Source of the DNA: Spirometra erinaceieuropaei
Lineage: Eukaryota > Platyhelminthes > Cestoda > Diphyllobothriidea > Diphyllobothriidae
NCBI GenBank assembly: GCA_902702965.1
Contig: CACRXP010000071.1
Coordinates: 412,540-476,539, forward strand
DNA: 64,000 bases
Direction: 5' to 3'
Shown here: in pieces, positions 10,236 to 21,229 of the stretch
Numbering within the stretch: the stretch's first letter is position 1
Layout: every line of letters begins with the position of its first letter
Position numbers and translations under genes: made by a program
Notes under the pieces: model-generated
Database searches by the model: none
What the model was told of the DNA's origin: nothing
The model's input: the letters and a program-made list of their open reading frames with translations, nothing else

Positions 10236-11033
10236 GGATTTAATTACGGACTCTTTGATCATTGAGAGTTGAGTTGTATAGCCTTCCACTGGTTCTGTCG
10301 TTTGGGATTGCTCATATGTATTGTCGTGAGAAGTATTAATCAATTGTTTACTTGCGAAACACCGTTAATTACAGGAAGCAGTTGAACATAAACTGAACTT
10401 TAAACCGATGGAATAAAAATATGATCGGGCCTTTTCCAAGGCAGTCGATTGTAATTGGCGATTTCAGCAAAATAATTCAGAAGATAACTTAGTAGATATA
10501 AAAACGCTTTTGAAGGTTCTCATCCAGCCATTACAACTGATCAGAGCATCGAGTGTAATAGTGATTTGACTTAAGTGGGATTACCGAAGGCCTACGTATG
10601 TTTGAGTATGAATTATCATATTTTCTGCGCTTCCTGCAGTAATTGTGAACAATGTCAAGTGGCTGGCATATTATTGAATGCAACAGTTGGCCATCTGCAA
10701 ATTAGACGTTTACCTTGCAGTACCAGAAGAACAGTTGCACAAAGATAAACGGACTCACTCTGGGGATCAAGAAGAGGTTAATATGAATTAACTAATATAA
10801 CTGACAGGTACGACTACGAGTGTAACGCATTTCGTAATGAGAATTGGATTGGGCGAAGTCTGGGCTCGGCGAAAAAAACTTGGGGGTTTCCGCAGATTTG
10901 TCCTTTGTTGGAAAAAACATCAAAGTATGTTAATGCAAGTAAGCCCCTGGAAATCGATTTTTGTCGCGGTTCTATTCAGACAGGTCTGCGTATTTTGTGT
11001 GTCTCCCATTGTCATGTAGGCAAATCAACATAC

Positions 11034-11136
11034 CGAATTTGCGCTTGCTGTTACTAGGTGTCCGAAGGTCGCGTTGTATTTGCAGGCAGTAACTGGAAAC
11101 TTGTGGCTGTGCACAGCCTCCCATTGCATCGTCCAT
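11034..11136 (-). CDS. WD40 gene exon 11
   Basis: This exon is 103 nt, one base plus 34 codons. The acceptor is GCTTTGCAG|A and the donor is AATTCG|GTATGT, phase 0. It encodes WEAVHSHKFPVTACKYNATF and GHLVTASANS. This matches the family's T/S-H-x-x-P-V-x-A-x-x-Y-N-x-x-F signature. It joins exon 12 as SANS|VIKVWDFDSG. Confidence 0.9.
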
Positions 11137-11619
11137 CTGCAAAGCAATGTGGGGCGACATTATGCGCGTGTCCAAAACAGCCTTTCGAACCTATGTAAGT
11201 ATGCGTAGGTGCGCGGCTACTATGCAAAAAAACCCCGAGTTTAGGTCAAAGGCAGTTAAGGTAAAACACTTTCCCCGAAGTTTGTAGACGAGAGCGGGAC
11301 GTTGAAATGCGTTCATAAACGATCGCATCCTGTTAACGTAAACGTAAAAAGCCGTACATAATAGCAGGAGAGGAAGTCGGGTCAATTGACATTTCGGACT
11401 GCAGCACAAACACACAAACTCAATTGGTCAAATGGTGGACCGTGTGCCCGCCAACCAGCCGTTTTCACCTAAGAGGAGGCAATGACCTTTTGAGCTGACT
11501 AGATACAGCTAGAAAACAGAGTGGATAGAGATGACCGCCTTTAATTCATGACATTGTTGTGGGTAATATTATTGTTGACATTCATAACAAACTTTATTCC
11601 CACCACCACCACCACCACC

Positions 11620-11833
11620 NNNNNNNNNNNNNNNNNNNNNNNNNNNNNNNNNNNNNNNNNNNNNNNNNNNNNNNNNNNNNNNNNNNNNNNNNNNNNNNNN
11701 NNNNNNNNNNNNNNNNNNNNNNNNNNNNNNNNNNNNNNNNNNNNNNNNNNNNNNNNNNNNNNNNNNNNNNNNNNNNNNNNNNNNNNNNNNNNNNNNNNNN
11801 NNNNNNNNNNNNNNNNNNNNNNNNNNNNNNNNN
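11620..11833. other. Assembly gap (214 N) inside a (CCA)n repeat
   Basis: The N run is flanked on both sides by CCACCACCACC, so the gap most likely marks a collapsed or unsequenced (CAC)n array of unknown true length. Protein frames drawn through it are meaningless. Confidence 0.95.
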
Positions 11834-12937
11834 ACCACCACCGTCTCCATTGTCGTTGCCATCAATTTATCATTATTCGCTCTAGAATTCGGTCCCAGAA
11901 TATGAATCTTTATAACCGAGAGCCTTCTTATGTGAGAGCATAAATATATATTTAGGAATCGGCATGTGCTACTTGCGTTTGAGGTAAACGAGCATCGGCT
12001 GTCGACTTCTTAGAAGGAACCTTTGTGAAGAGGTTTCCAGCGTAGTATTCCGAGTACCGGCGTTTTTTCCACCAACTGTTCTCCATGACGTAGGGGCTGA
12101 AGAAAACGAATATAGAAAGTACGATCGAAATTTAGAATAATTTTTCAAAAAGCAGTTAGGTGAGAGCACAAGCGCCTTTATCAGACCATTTCAAATCTTC
12201 GAGATATTCATTCAAAGTAGAAAATGGTCAGAAGATTTACTCAAGCACTGTGTTTTGGCTTCGTGTTTTAACGTCAGGAGCACGCTTTCGGTCTCAGTCG
12301 TTAAAAATCTTCTAGGTGGTAGTTTCACCTGTCGTTCGAGTTGCTAATAATACATTTTCAATGTCTTCCAGATTTGTCAAATGAAATTTTCGGTTTTTGC
12401 TTAAAAACGCAAAAGGCCGAAAATTCCCAGAGACCACAATCTTGCGAGCTCAGTAGGTCATTTTAAGTGTTAAAAAGATCCGCGCACATTGGACATCCGG
12501 CCGGTTATTGTCTCAAGGGTTTGAATGCAGGACTGTGCGCGTAGAGGATGAACGACAAATGGAGAGTATGAGGACGATTCTCCGAATGCGGTGAAATGAC
12601 ATGGGCTCGAATGTACTTGTTCACACTCGATGAGTTAGCATTGCGAAGATCTCTTAGACGATCAAGGATAAGCTGAAATGGCTGTCTGGACACACCCTTT
12701 CGCGTCTGCCTTGACAGTTCAGTGGAGATAGCTTAAGTGGGGTCGACCGAAAACTTGACTGAACGCGGCCCGTCAAGACATAGGGGAGGTCCTTTAACTT
12801 ACAACATCCACTCCTCTCCGTTATGAAAGAGCATCAGTTGAGTTTGCTAGACCCGCTGACCGAGATCCTCGCGCAACATTATCAGAGCAACCGGATCAGG
12901 ATAGTCAAGGAGAAGCATGGAATTCAGGTTTACTTAC
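11834..12937. other. Remainder of intron 10, nothing recognised
   Basis: AT-rich sequence without motif-bearing frames. I examined minus-strand frames for missing WD blades and found none beyond exon 11. Phase continuity shows none is needed here. Confidence 0.5.
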
Positions 12938-13089
12938 TTTGTTTCAAACTCCACGAGAGCAGCATAATCCATCACAAGGAGGATGGATCGAGAGGTGGGT
13001 GAATACATACATGATTGTAAGTCACCCTTTAAACTCTGGTGGTTTTCTCCAAAGGACATCAAACAGTTGTATTCCTCCAGCTCCCATAC
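12938..13089 (-). CDS. WD40 gene exon 10
   Basis: This exon is 152 nt and starts in phase 0 after TTTTGAG|. The donor is ACAAA|GTAAGT, phase 2. It encodes VWELEEYNCLMSFGENHQ and later SRSILLVMDYAALVEF. It is separated from exon 9 by an 86-bp intron. The last two bases form a Lys codon with the first base of exon 11. Confidence 0.9.
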
Positions 13090-13175
13090 CTCAAAACGAC
13101 CACAGAGAAACAGGAAAGCGTTTAGACATTCGCAGAGGAAAGGGAAACTAAATGAGACTCCTGTGGGGAACTTAC

Positions 13176-13281
13176 CTTGATGCATCTGTCTGAGGAGATA
13201 CTGAGTAAACTGTTCTCTTCACTGTTGATATGCAGGTATACCAAGGGAGAACTGTGGCCAAACAGCTTTAATACTGGTCTC
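13176..13281 (-). CDS. WD40 gene exon 9
   Basis: This exon is 106 nt, one base plus 35 codons. The acceptor is CTTTCAG|GAGA and the donor is ATCAAG|GTAAGT, phase 0. It encodes LKLFGHSSPLVYLHINSEEN and SISSDRCIK, a near-consensus blade with the GH dipeptide and the S-x-D-R strand. Its W-D turn is completed by exon 10, giving CIK|VWELEEYNC. Confidence 0.93.
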
Positions 13282-13337
13282 CTGAAAGAAAAGTAAAATA
13301 GGCACACAAAGGAACAAACTAGTTTCTTGTCTTATGA

Positions 13338-13545
13338 CAGTTCGACCGTCGCTACCAACGATGTCCACCATGTGTACTCCACAGCGGGACAATAGCTTGC
13401 GCGTGAACTAGTTGACAGTGATAGTAGACTTTCGCAGCATCTACCGCACTCTCTCTCTCCCCCACTCCCCGCTTGGACCCGGTGTCAAGACAGAGCCATG
13501 AGGACCGGAGTTGGGAGACGGCGCAGGTGACTGGCGTGGCCTCAG
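13338..13545 (-). repeat. Dispersed repeat R1, copy 2 (reverse orientation)
   Basis: This carries CGACCGTCG, CTCCACAGC, GCAGCATCTACC, ACCCGGTGTCAAGACAGAG and GGCGCAGGTG in the order expected for the reverse complement of the 8657 and 43690 copies. It starts 57 bp upstream of exon 9 on the transcript. Confidence 0.65.
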
Positions 13546-15344
13546 TCATCCCTGGTTCACAGCGTGCACTGACCAGGATTTACATAACAAGATAAGTGAG
13601 GGGGACGGGGTCGGCACGGATCCCAGTTGGCATGGCGCGAGCCTGCAACTGGGTGTAACATTTGTTATGGTTGCGCATTCCCGATAAAGTCTGCCAGAAT
13701 TCAGCCTAGTTCCTTGTTAATACAGGGCACCTACCGCGTTGTCCGGCTGAGGGGTATGTGCCTGCCTTACAGAGACAGCAAAACTAACACTGCAGGCGGA
13801 GCCGACTGGTGTGCTGTGTGTATCTTCATCTGAATCTAGACTAAATTTGCAAACACCGAAACCACTTTATGCGAACACGTTGGCTCTGTTAACTTCTTTT
13901 CTACGAAGGCCCTGTCGATATATTACGATTGCGGTCGCTTAAATCCATTCTTTGCGATGAAGTCGTAAAAGCTAATATACAGTAAGTGTGTTAACTCATG
14001 AAATGTTAACCGAACTTCTGAAATGGGTTTTCGACTCGGGAAGATTACTTAAGTAGGATTGTGCTATTAAGTACTCCTCAGCACAATCCTGAGATATTTC
14101 AGTTACTGCGATACGCCGGCTTTTGAAGGAACTCCTTTCGGGCACCTGCACGAAGTACACTCTGTACAAATGGTTGCTTAATTAGTAGGAATTTTCCTCA
14201 TCGATTTTTTATGTCCTTATAAATATATTTCATAGAAAGCATACGCTATTAAGAGGAAACCCTATGTGGTTAATTAAATTCACCAGTGGATGTGAAACAT
14301 ATTGTAAACTTTAGATGCATCATTAGGAAATGCGGAGACACGGTGTTTCATGAACGGGCTTTTCACAGTCATGCAACATAAGTAGTCGCTTTTTACAGGG
14401 TGTAGTTCTTGCAGACGACCAGGAAGAAGTTCGTTTAAAAGCTGGCATCCTGAAGTAACAGAAGTACTATGGGATTATGCTGCAAGTTGATTAATCGTAC
14501 AACCCTACAGTGCGTGACCGATCTCAAGAAATGCTGGCCAAAAGTCTGGAACGCGTTTTAAATTAGGAAGGATTACTTAGGCGGGGTTGTGAGAATGATC
14601 ATCTCGCAGCATAATTTTATAATATTTTGGACTCTCCAGGATGCAGGCTTTTGAATGCACCTCTTTTTGGCCTCCTGTACAAACCACAATTGGTAAAAAA
14701 TGACTACTAAAATGGCATTCAGTTTTCCTACTGATTTTCGAGTCTTATAAATTCAAAAACATTTAACGGAAAACATGCACAAAAATATGCGTTCTTTTGC
14801 TCTTTTGGTAGAAAATCACATTTTCTTCATATTTAATACACGAAAAAAGTGATTATTTAGGTTTTAAAAAAGTTTCCCAATTTCTGACTAATTTTGAGTT
14901 CGTTCAGAGGTTTCAGTCCACAACGTGCATGCTTTTCGCGTAAGGGAGATCATATATCCTTCTATGAATTTAAGAAGATACCATAGACAGTCAATAAAAT
15001 TTGGCGGTGGATGCGGACTATGTTGTATATTTCACGAGAAGCATTGGTAGACGGGCGTGTGCGGTCCTGCATGCATGGACATTGCATGGTCTCAAAAATC
15101 TCATAATTAGAAACCTTCTTAAAACCCAAATATACACTCTCCTCGGGTATGAAATTTGAAGACAGTGTGATTTTCTACCAAACGGGCAAAAGAAAGCATA
15201 TTTTTGTGCATGTTTTCTATAAAATTTATTTAAATTTAAAAGACCACCGAAAATCAGTGTGCAAAATGCATGCTAGACAAGTAGTCATTTTTTGCCGAGT
15301 GCGGCTTCTGCAGGAAGTCGAAATGGAGTATATCCAAAAGCCGA

Positions 15345-16986
15345 CGTAGAGATTAGTGAGGATGGAGAAAAAGCTGAGCACTTTTCACAATTTTTCAAAT
15401 CCATCTTTACTAGTGAAAGTCCATTTACTCCCCCCGACTACGACTTCGATGAGGGTCCAAAAATCGAGTCTGTGTCGTTTGATGAAGCGACGGTTCGCAA
15501 AGAGCTAATGACGCTAAACGAGTCGAAATCACCAGGTCCAGACGACATACCGCCTAAGTTACTGAAGGAGCTCGCTGCCGAACTAGCCAAACCATTGTCC
15601 ATGCTTTTCCAAGCCTCGTTCGAAGCCGGCGGCTTGCCCGCCGACTGGAAATCTGCGCGGATCACACCACTGCATAAAGGAGGCAGCAAGGCCTCTGCAA
15701 ACAATTACAGGCCAACTAGCCTCACTTCCATCTGCTGCAAACTCATGGAGAAAATAATCAAGCGAGAGCTGATGCGCTTCCTAGAGCAGCATAATTTATT
15801 ATCTGATACGCAGCATGGGTTTCGTAGTGGCAGGTCTTGCGTGACTAACCTGCTCAACTGTTTGGAACGTTGGACTCGGTCAGTTGATGAAGGCAGTGCG
15901 CTGCATGTAGTCTATATCGACTTTAAAAAGGCATTTGATAGTGTCCCACATCAGCGACTCCTGCACAAACTGAGCCGAACAGGCGTTAGGGGTAACCTCT
16001 TAAAATGGATTCAAAGCTTCCTGTTAGACCGTTGTCAAACTGTCCATGTCGGTGGCCAGAAGTCGACGGAGGTTGCCGTTGAAAGCGGTGTTCCCCAAGG
16101 CTCAGTTCTTGGCCCTACTTTGTTCATCATTTACGTCAACGATTGCGTGAGTGAACTGGATTGTGGTGTCGCCATGTTTGCGGATGACATTAAGCTCTGG
16201 AGCGTCATTCGAACTGCAGATGACGAAGAGCATCTACAGGCGAACCTAAATCGACTCCAACAGTGGTCAAAGGCCTGGCTTCTGCCGTTCAACGAGAAAA
16301 AGTGTAATATTCTACGAGTCGGCAGAGCTCGCTCTCCGAACCATATGGCCTACTGCCTAAATGGTATACCACTGCAAGAAGTGGACTCGCAGAAGGACTT
16401 GGGAGTATGGATTACGACCTCGCTCAAACCCTCGCTGCACTGCACGAAGATAGCCAAGTCTGCAATGTCAGTCCTCTACCTTGTCAAGCGGGCTTTCTCT
16501 GCCTTTGACGAAGACTGCTTCGCTGAAGTCTTTCGAACTTTTGTGCGTCCGCAACTAGAATTTGCTATCCAAGCTTGGAGACCCTGGACAGCGAAGGACC
16601 TCAGCATCCTTGAAAGTGTTCAAAGGCGTGCAACGAAACTTGTGGCAGGACAGGGTTCACTACCATATGCAACGCGGTTAGCTAACCTTCATCTCTTTCC
16701 CTTGAGTTACAGGCAGTTACGGGGTGACCTGATACAAGTCTTCCGTATCATACGCGGTCAGGACTGCAGCCTCGTACCGGGTGACTTCTTCGACTTAGCA
16801 ACCACCACAAATCTACGAGGCCATCCATTCAAACTACGTGTGACAGGGGCCAGACTGGACACACGAAAGTTCTTCTTCTCAAACAGAGTGGTAGAAGCCT
16901 GGAATGCCCTGCCTGTGGATGTCGTTATGTCTGCTTCCGTCGAGGTTTTTAAGAGGAAGCTGGATTTGTGTAGCAGTGTGCACTAA
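15345..16986 (+). CDS. CR1-like reverse transcriptase (intact frame, N-terminally truncated)
   Basis: The uninterrupted frame of about 547 codons contains the CR1/Jockey-type RT blocks: ESKSPGPDDIPPKLLKEL, WKSARITPLHKGG, NYRPTSLTSICCKLMEKII, QHGFRSGRSC, YIDFKKAFDSVPH (about 15913), SGVPQGSVLGPTLF and FADDIKLW (FADD at 16177-16188). It ends with the DTRKFFFSNRVVEAWN domain and a TAA at 16984-16986. The open frame extends upstream to 15292, but those first codons come from the foldback arm, so any start there is not native. No endonuclease domain is present. The lack of stops indicates a recent insertion. Confidence 0.93.
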
Positions 16987-17353
16987 ATTACCACAACGAT
17001 CTCTGTAACCTCGACAAATTCCGCTATTATAATACTACTTGCTATATTTCAGTAACATTTTAAATTGAACTTATTATTGTACCAACCCATCGCCTACGCT
17101 TACTGACATGCACATATGCAAATTTTGTCACCGGACATATTATTTATTTCGCTGCACTCGAAACGACAGCTCTACAACAGCTCGTACCACTAAAATTCGA
17201 GACAGTTTGTTTGTCTGTAGAGACCTGACGCTTTTCCGATTATTTGTTACTTTATGATACCTTTTCGAGTTTTTGAGATTTTGCAGTTGCTTGTAAACAA
17301 ATAGGGAGTTCAAAGGTGAAGACCTACATTTCCCTCAATAAACTGAACTGATG
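16987..17353 (+). other. 3' UTR of the CR1-like LINE
   Basis: AT-rich sequence between the RT stop codon and the terminal AATAAACTGAACTGA. It contains ACAAATAGGGAGTTCAAAGG, the block shared with the 8.3-kb and 58.9-kb copies. Confidence 0.75.
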
Positions 17354-17555
17354 ATTCTGAAATGCTATAGGATTATGCTACATGCTAATTAATATAACAA
17401 CCCCACCTAAGTAATCATTCCTAATCAAAAACGTATTTCAGAATTCCGGTTAACATTTCATGAGGTCGGTCACGCACTGTACTTAAGTAATCTTTTCGAG
17501 TCGAAAATGCATTTCAGATTTTCGATTAAAATTTCATGAGTTGGCGTACCTATTG

Positions 17556-18184
17556 TATGCCTCTAGGCAATTCTTGATTATTTACGGGGCAACAAAGGTG
17601 GTTGTGCTAATTCAACTACTGCCACTACCATTAATATTTTTACTCCTATGACTGTCACTAATAAACAACAAAAAGTACCGACATTACCAGTATTACTTCC
17701 GCTACTATTGTAGATGCTACACCTGCCAAAAAAGACGGTGGTCCTGAGGCCAATTATACCGGCCTTCAGAACTTGGGTTTCAGGACAGTCTTAATCAAAT
17801 CAACGGCTAGTGGCACTGGACGGGATAGTAGTATAAATGACCAGTTGTGGGCGTCTCAGTGGATGACGGATGGTACAGTATGAAAGCTATCAGCGTGGAG
17901 GAAAAGATACGCGGGCTGCTGTTTACTGAGTATCATCAGTCGTTTCCCACACGGTGTCCCGTCCCCGTTCTCGCTCCCTCTCTCACCTAAAGGTTTTACT
18001 TATCTAGGTGGGGCTTAGAAACGCGGCCCTCCTTGGCCAACAATCTATAACTGTCGTACTATTACTGATTTCAGTAGGTGGTCAACAATTTATCACTTCC
18101 GTACTATTATTGATTTTGGCAGGTGTAGTACTGCTAGCGAATATTTTTAATCTGAGATGTTTCGTTGACTGCTGCGGTTATGAT
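17556..18184. other. Intron 8 segment, nothing recognised
   Basis: Between foldback B1 and the telomere-like array. It contains a weak direct duplication of TAACTGTCGTACTATTACTGATTT-like units near 18048 and 18090, and no motif-bearing frame. Confidence 0.4.
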
Positions 18185-18415
18185 GGTTAGGATTGGGATT
18201 AGAGTTACGGCATGGGATTGTGTTAAGGTTTAGGGTTAGGATTTAGGGCTAGTTTAAGGGTTAGAGTTTGTGGCTAGTAGTTAAAGCTAGGATTAGGATT
18301 TAGGGTTAGTTTAAGGGTTAACTTTAAGGTTTGGGTTAAGATTTGAGGGTTAGGGTTGGGGTTAGGACTTAGGGTTAGGAGTTGGGGTTAGAGCTAGTGT
18401 AAAGGTTAGGGCTAA
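18185..18415 (+). repeat. Degenerate TTAGGG-like interstitial array
   Basis: About 230 bp of GTTAGGGTTTAGGGTT-like units with frequent substitutions (TTAGGA, TTTAGGGC, TTGGGG). TTAGGG is the ancestral metazoan telomere unit. The high divergence and interstitial position argue against a functional telomere. Confidence 0.75.
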
Positions 18416-19450
18416 AGTCATTTTGCATCCACTTCCTACTACTTTTATCTACGGGTTCCGTCCGACTGGTACCTTCTTCGGCAATTCAGTTCGGTGGTCT
18501 TGTCAGACCAACTCTCATTATTATTAGTGAAGTTGGTTACTACTGGTTACTTACAGCGAATTGTTGTATTGCACCCCGTTTACGATGAGATTTTAGTACC
18601 CGTTAAGAAAAAGTAGAACATTTACCTTTAATACCTTCGTTTTTCCCTAGTTTTCGTCCATCGTTCCGTGTTTTCCCGTAGCCCCGTTTCCGTATTTAAC
18701 GCGCTAGGGCTTCTCCATTTCCCAACAAGATTCCTTTGCCGAGCTTCGCCCTTATCTGGCCTGTGAGTTCGGTCCTTGGCCGTAAAGTATACAGTCGATC
18801 TCAAAGGCTCTTTGACTCCTGAGTGACCACTTTGTGGCTTAAACATTTCATTGAGGTCTGTTCTGCGCTATATGCCATACATGAAAACTCACTGCATGAG
18901 GACGATTTACTGTTACGGTCACCGAATAGGAATCGAAGCAAGTTCGGGAGGCGGCGAAAATAAAGGAGACCAACGCCAATTGTTTACACATTTTTTTGTT
19001 TCTGAAGAATAAGTAAGTTCGAGAAATGCTGGCCATTATAATCTAGTCGGTCCAATTTGTGGTTTGTAAGGATAAGCCTCGGAAATAAAATTATGTGCAC
19101 ATCTCGGATTTCCTGGTTTTTGAGGGTCGATTATCTGGCACATGTAGCCTGCGCATCATGACGCATCTGAAGCCGGTTTTATAGTGAATTAGGCAATATA
19201 TTCCCCAACGTGGAAGGCACGCCAAGCATGGTCAAATCAATCAGCTGACAAAAGCCATATCTGAACCACTAATCCCCATTCGCTCAGGCCCCATTTCTTA
19301 ATTTCTCTCCGAAGGTGACTGAGAAGCTGGACTCTCTTTCTATGCTTAGATCTCTCTCGCCTTCCCCTTCGACTTACCCGAGAAGGTGAGGACACCAGTT
19401 TTAGTTGTTTTACGGGAGCAACCGGTGTGATTACTGCTACCCGAGTGATA
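18416..19450. other. Intron 8 segment, nothing recognised
   Basis: No coding motif or repeat was identified between the telomere-like array and foldback A2. A few short minus-strand frames (18628-19036) show no family features. Confidence 0.4.
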
Positions 19451-20445
19451 CAGTGCGTGACCTATCTTATGAAATGTTGGCTGAAATTCTGAAATGCGTT
19501 TTCGATTAGGAAGGATTACTTGGTCGCGTTTGTAATACTGATTATCTTAAGGCACACTCTTATAACACTTTAGACTCGGCAGGATGTCGGCTTTAAAATG
19601 CACTTCTTTTCAATCTCCTGTAGAAAGCGTGCTCGGTAAAAAATGACTACTTAAGTAGCATGCATTTTTCCCATTGATTTTCGATGGTCTCGCAAATTCA
19701 AATATATTTTATAGAAACCACAAACAAAAATGTGCTTTCTTTTTATCAATCAATAGAGAATCACATATTCTTTATATTTTATACTTAAGGAAGGAGTATA
19801 ATTAGGCTTTAAAAAAGTTTTCCAATTGCCGAATAATTTGGAGCCTGATCATTCGTTGCATTAGCGCTGAGTAATTTCAGTCTGCAAGGTGCATGCGTTC
19901 CGCGTAAAGAAAATAACACATTTTTCTATGCCATTAAAGAGATATCCTACAGAGTCCATAAAATGTTGCTATGGATGCGGACCATGTTGCACATTTCATG
20001 AGGAGCAGTGGTAAACGGCCAGGTACGATGCTATGTGAATGGACATATCGCGGTCTTAAAAAGCCTCATAATTAGAAACTTTTTTAAAACCTAATTATAC
20101 TCCTTCCTTAAGTATAAAATATAAAGAAGACGTAATTCTCTATTGATTGACTAAAAGAAAGCATATTTTTGTTTGTGGTTTCTATAAGATATATTTGAAT
20201 TTGCGAGACCATCGAAAATCAATGGGAAAAATGCATGCTACTTAAGTAGTCATTTTTTACCGAGCACGCTTTCTACAGGAGATTGAAAAGAAGTGCATTT
20301 TAAAGCCGACATCCTGCCGAGTCTAAAGTGTTATAAGAGTGTGCCTTAAGATAATCAGTATTACAAACGCGACCAAGTAATCCTTCCTAATCGAAAACGC
20401 ATTTCAGAATTTCAGCCAACATTTCATAAGATAGGTCACGCAATG
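19451..20445. mobile_element. Foldback element A2 (995 bp, TA-flanked)
   Basis: Nearly palindromic over its whole length. The left arm starts CAGTGCGTGACCTATCT and the right arm ends GATAGGTCACGCAATG, with TA on both sides (19449-19450, 20446-20447). Internal blocks such as CGGTAAAAAATGACTACTTAAG recur as reverse complements in the other arm. It encodes nothing. It is a close relative of A3 at 52229. Confidence 0.9.
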
Positions 20446-20924
20446 TACTCTGTGTCGTAAGAATGTAACTTATTAGGAACATGAAATGGTGTGATGGAGA
20501 AGCACCCAGAAAGGTCTTCTAGTCAACCAATGACTACTTTTACAGATCTCATCCATATTTTGCAGTTTCGACCACCGGGGTAAACGGAAGGGTTTTTGAG
20601 ACACAGGGAACTGAGCTCTGATTAGAAGATTGGGCGACTATCAGGGGTTTGGACAGTGGGTCAGAAACAAGAACTTCGGTCCTGTTTGCCTTGTCAGAAG
20701 AGCTTCTAGACAACCGAATGTTCGTTATTATGTCAGCTTCTGCCGGGCTCTAGTCTCGGAGTTTGCAAGTAAATGGGGGATGGAACGTTCCGCCAATTTT
20801 ATACGACTTTGCATGTCCCCGATCGCGGTGGAACCCATAGCTCATTTTGCAAAGCATTTGATATGAAAGGGCTCGATGATCAAATGACTCCTGGCTGAGA
20901 TCTCGGGTGGTAAACGGAAGTCTG

Positions 20925-21030
20925 GACATGATCAGCTGATGACAAAACACGTGCCTGAAACGGTCATTCTGCCCTGTAACCATTCCCCCATGCCACTCTC
21001 TGACTATCACTGTTAGAATCTGCTTTCGTC
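20925..21030 (+). mobile_element. SINE-like repeat, degenerate copy 3
   Basis: CTGATGA at 20936-20942, 14 nt, GAAA at 20957-20960 and ATT at 20966-20968 have exactly the spacing of the 4530 copy. Stem I keeps CAG/CTG, while stem II pairing is lost. Similarity outside the core is weak. Confidence 0.45.
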
Positions 21031-21229
21031 GGTGTTTTCGTCATAATGGACGACTGCCGACACACCTCTGGGTCGGCAGAAGGTAGTGTGCGTATGACAG
21101 ACGCTCATGTGCAAGAAAAGAGCACGTAAAGATCATATAAACGACAGAAACTGACAAAATGACTCTGGCGACCGTTTCTTTTGTCTCAGAAGGTAAAAAC
21201 ATGAGGTTTGGTGAAGTAGACGGTAGCTG

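Larger units (their letters stand above)
15345..17353 (+). mobile_element. CR1-like non-LTR retrotransposon (LINE), 5'-truncated
   Basis: The insertion lies in the right arm of foldback A1. It begins with the sequence encoding EISEDGEKAEHFSQFF and ends with TTTCCCTCAATAAACTGAACTGA. The endonuclease domain is absent, as is typical of truncated LINE copies. The 3' end is shared with copies at 8252-8345 and 58947-58998. Confidence 0.88.
14508..17479. mobile_element. Foldback element A1 (TIR CAGTGCGTGACC), nested in B1 and split by a LINE
   Basis: Ends are CAGTGCGTGACC and GGTCACGCACTG, flanked by TA at 14506-14507 and 17480-17481. Removing it restores ACAACCCTA|CTTAAGTAATC of B1, which matches the reverse complement of B1's left arm. 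That gives direct evidence for the TA duplication. The right arm is itself interrupted after AAAAGCCGAC (about 15344) by a CR1 LINE and resumes at about 17354. Confidence 0.85.
13980..17555. mobile_element. Foldback element B1 (long terminal inverted repeats, TA target duplication), interrupted
   Basis: The left end reads CAGTAAGTGTGTTAACTCATG and the right end CATGAGTTGGCGTACCTATTG, flanked by TA on both sides (13978-13979 and 17556-17557). The arms are long and face each other, as in the intact relative at 50189-51169. The right arm is split at its CCCTA|CTTAAG by foldback A1 (14508-17479). Long inverted repeats with TA duplications suggest a non-autonomous DNA transposon moved by a Tc1/mariner-type transposase. 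No transposase is encoded. Confidence 0.8.

Noticed and set aside
10146..10343. Minus-strand frame with a YN-S-T-x-N string in another frame, considered as the missing WD exon
   Set aside because: Phases do not fit exons 10 and 12, and the true exon was found at 11034-11136. Part of this region is a SINE copy.
10696..10741. 46-nt splice-bounded minus-strand candidate exon
   Set aside because: Phase would fit between exons 10 and 12, but the encoded hydrophobic peptide does not resemble a WD blade, and exon 11 (11034-11136) fits far better.
11548..11943. Frames through the N run
   Set aside because: These are artefacts of an assembly gap inside a (CAC)n repeat.
18185..18415. True telomere or chromosome end
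   Set aside because: Units are highly diverged, interstitial and flanked by intronic sequence of the same gene.
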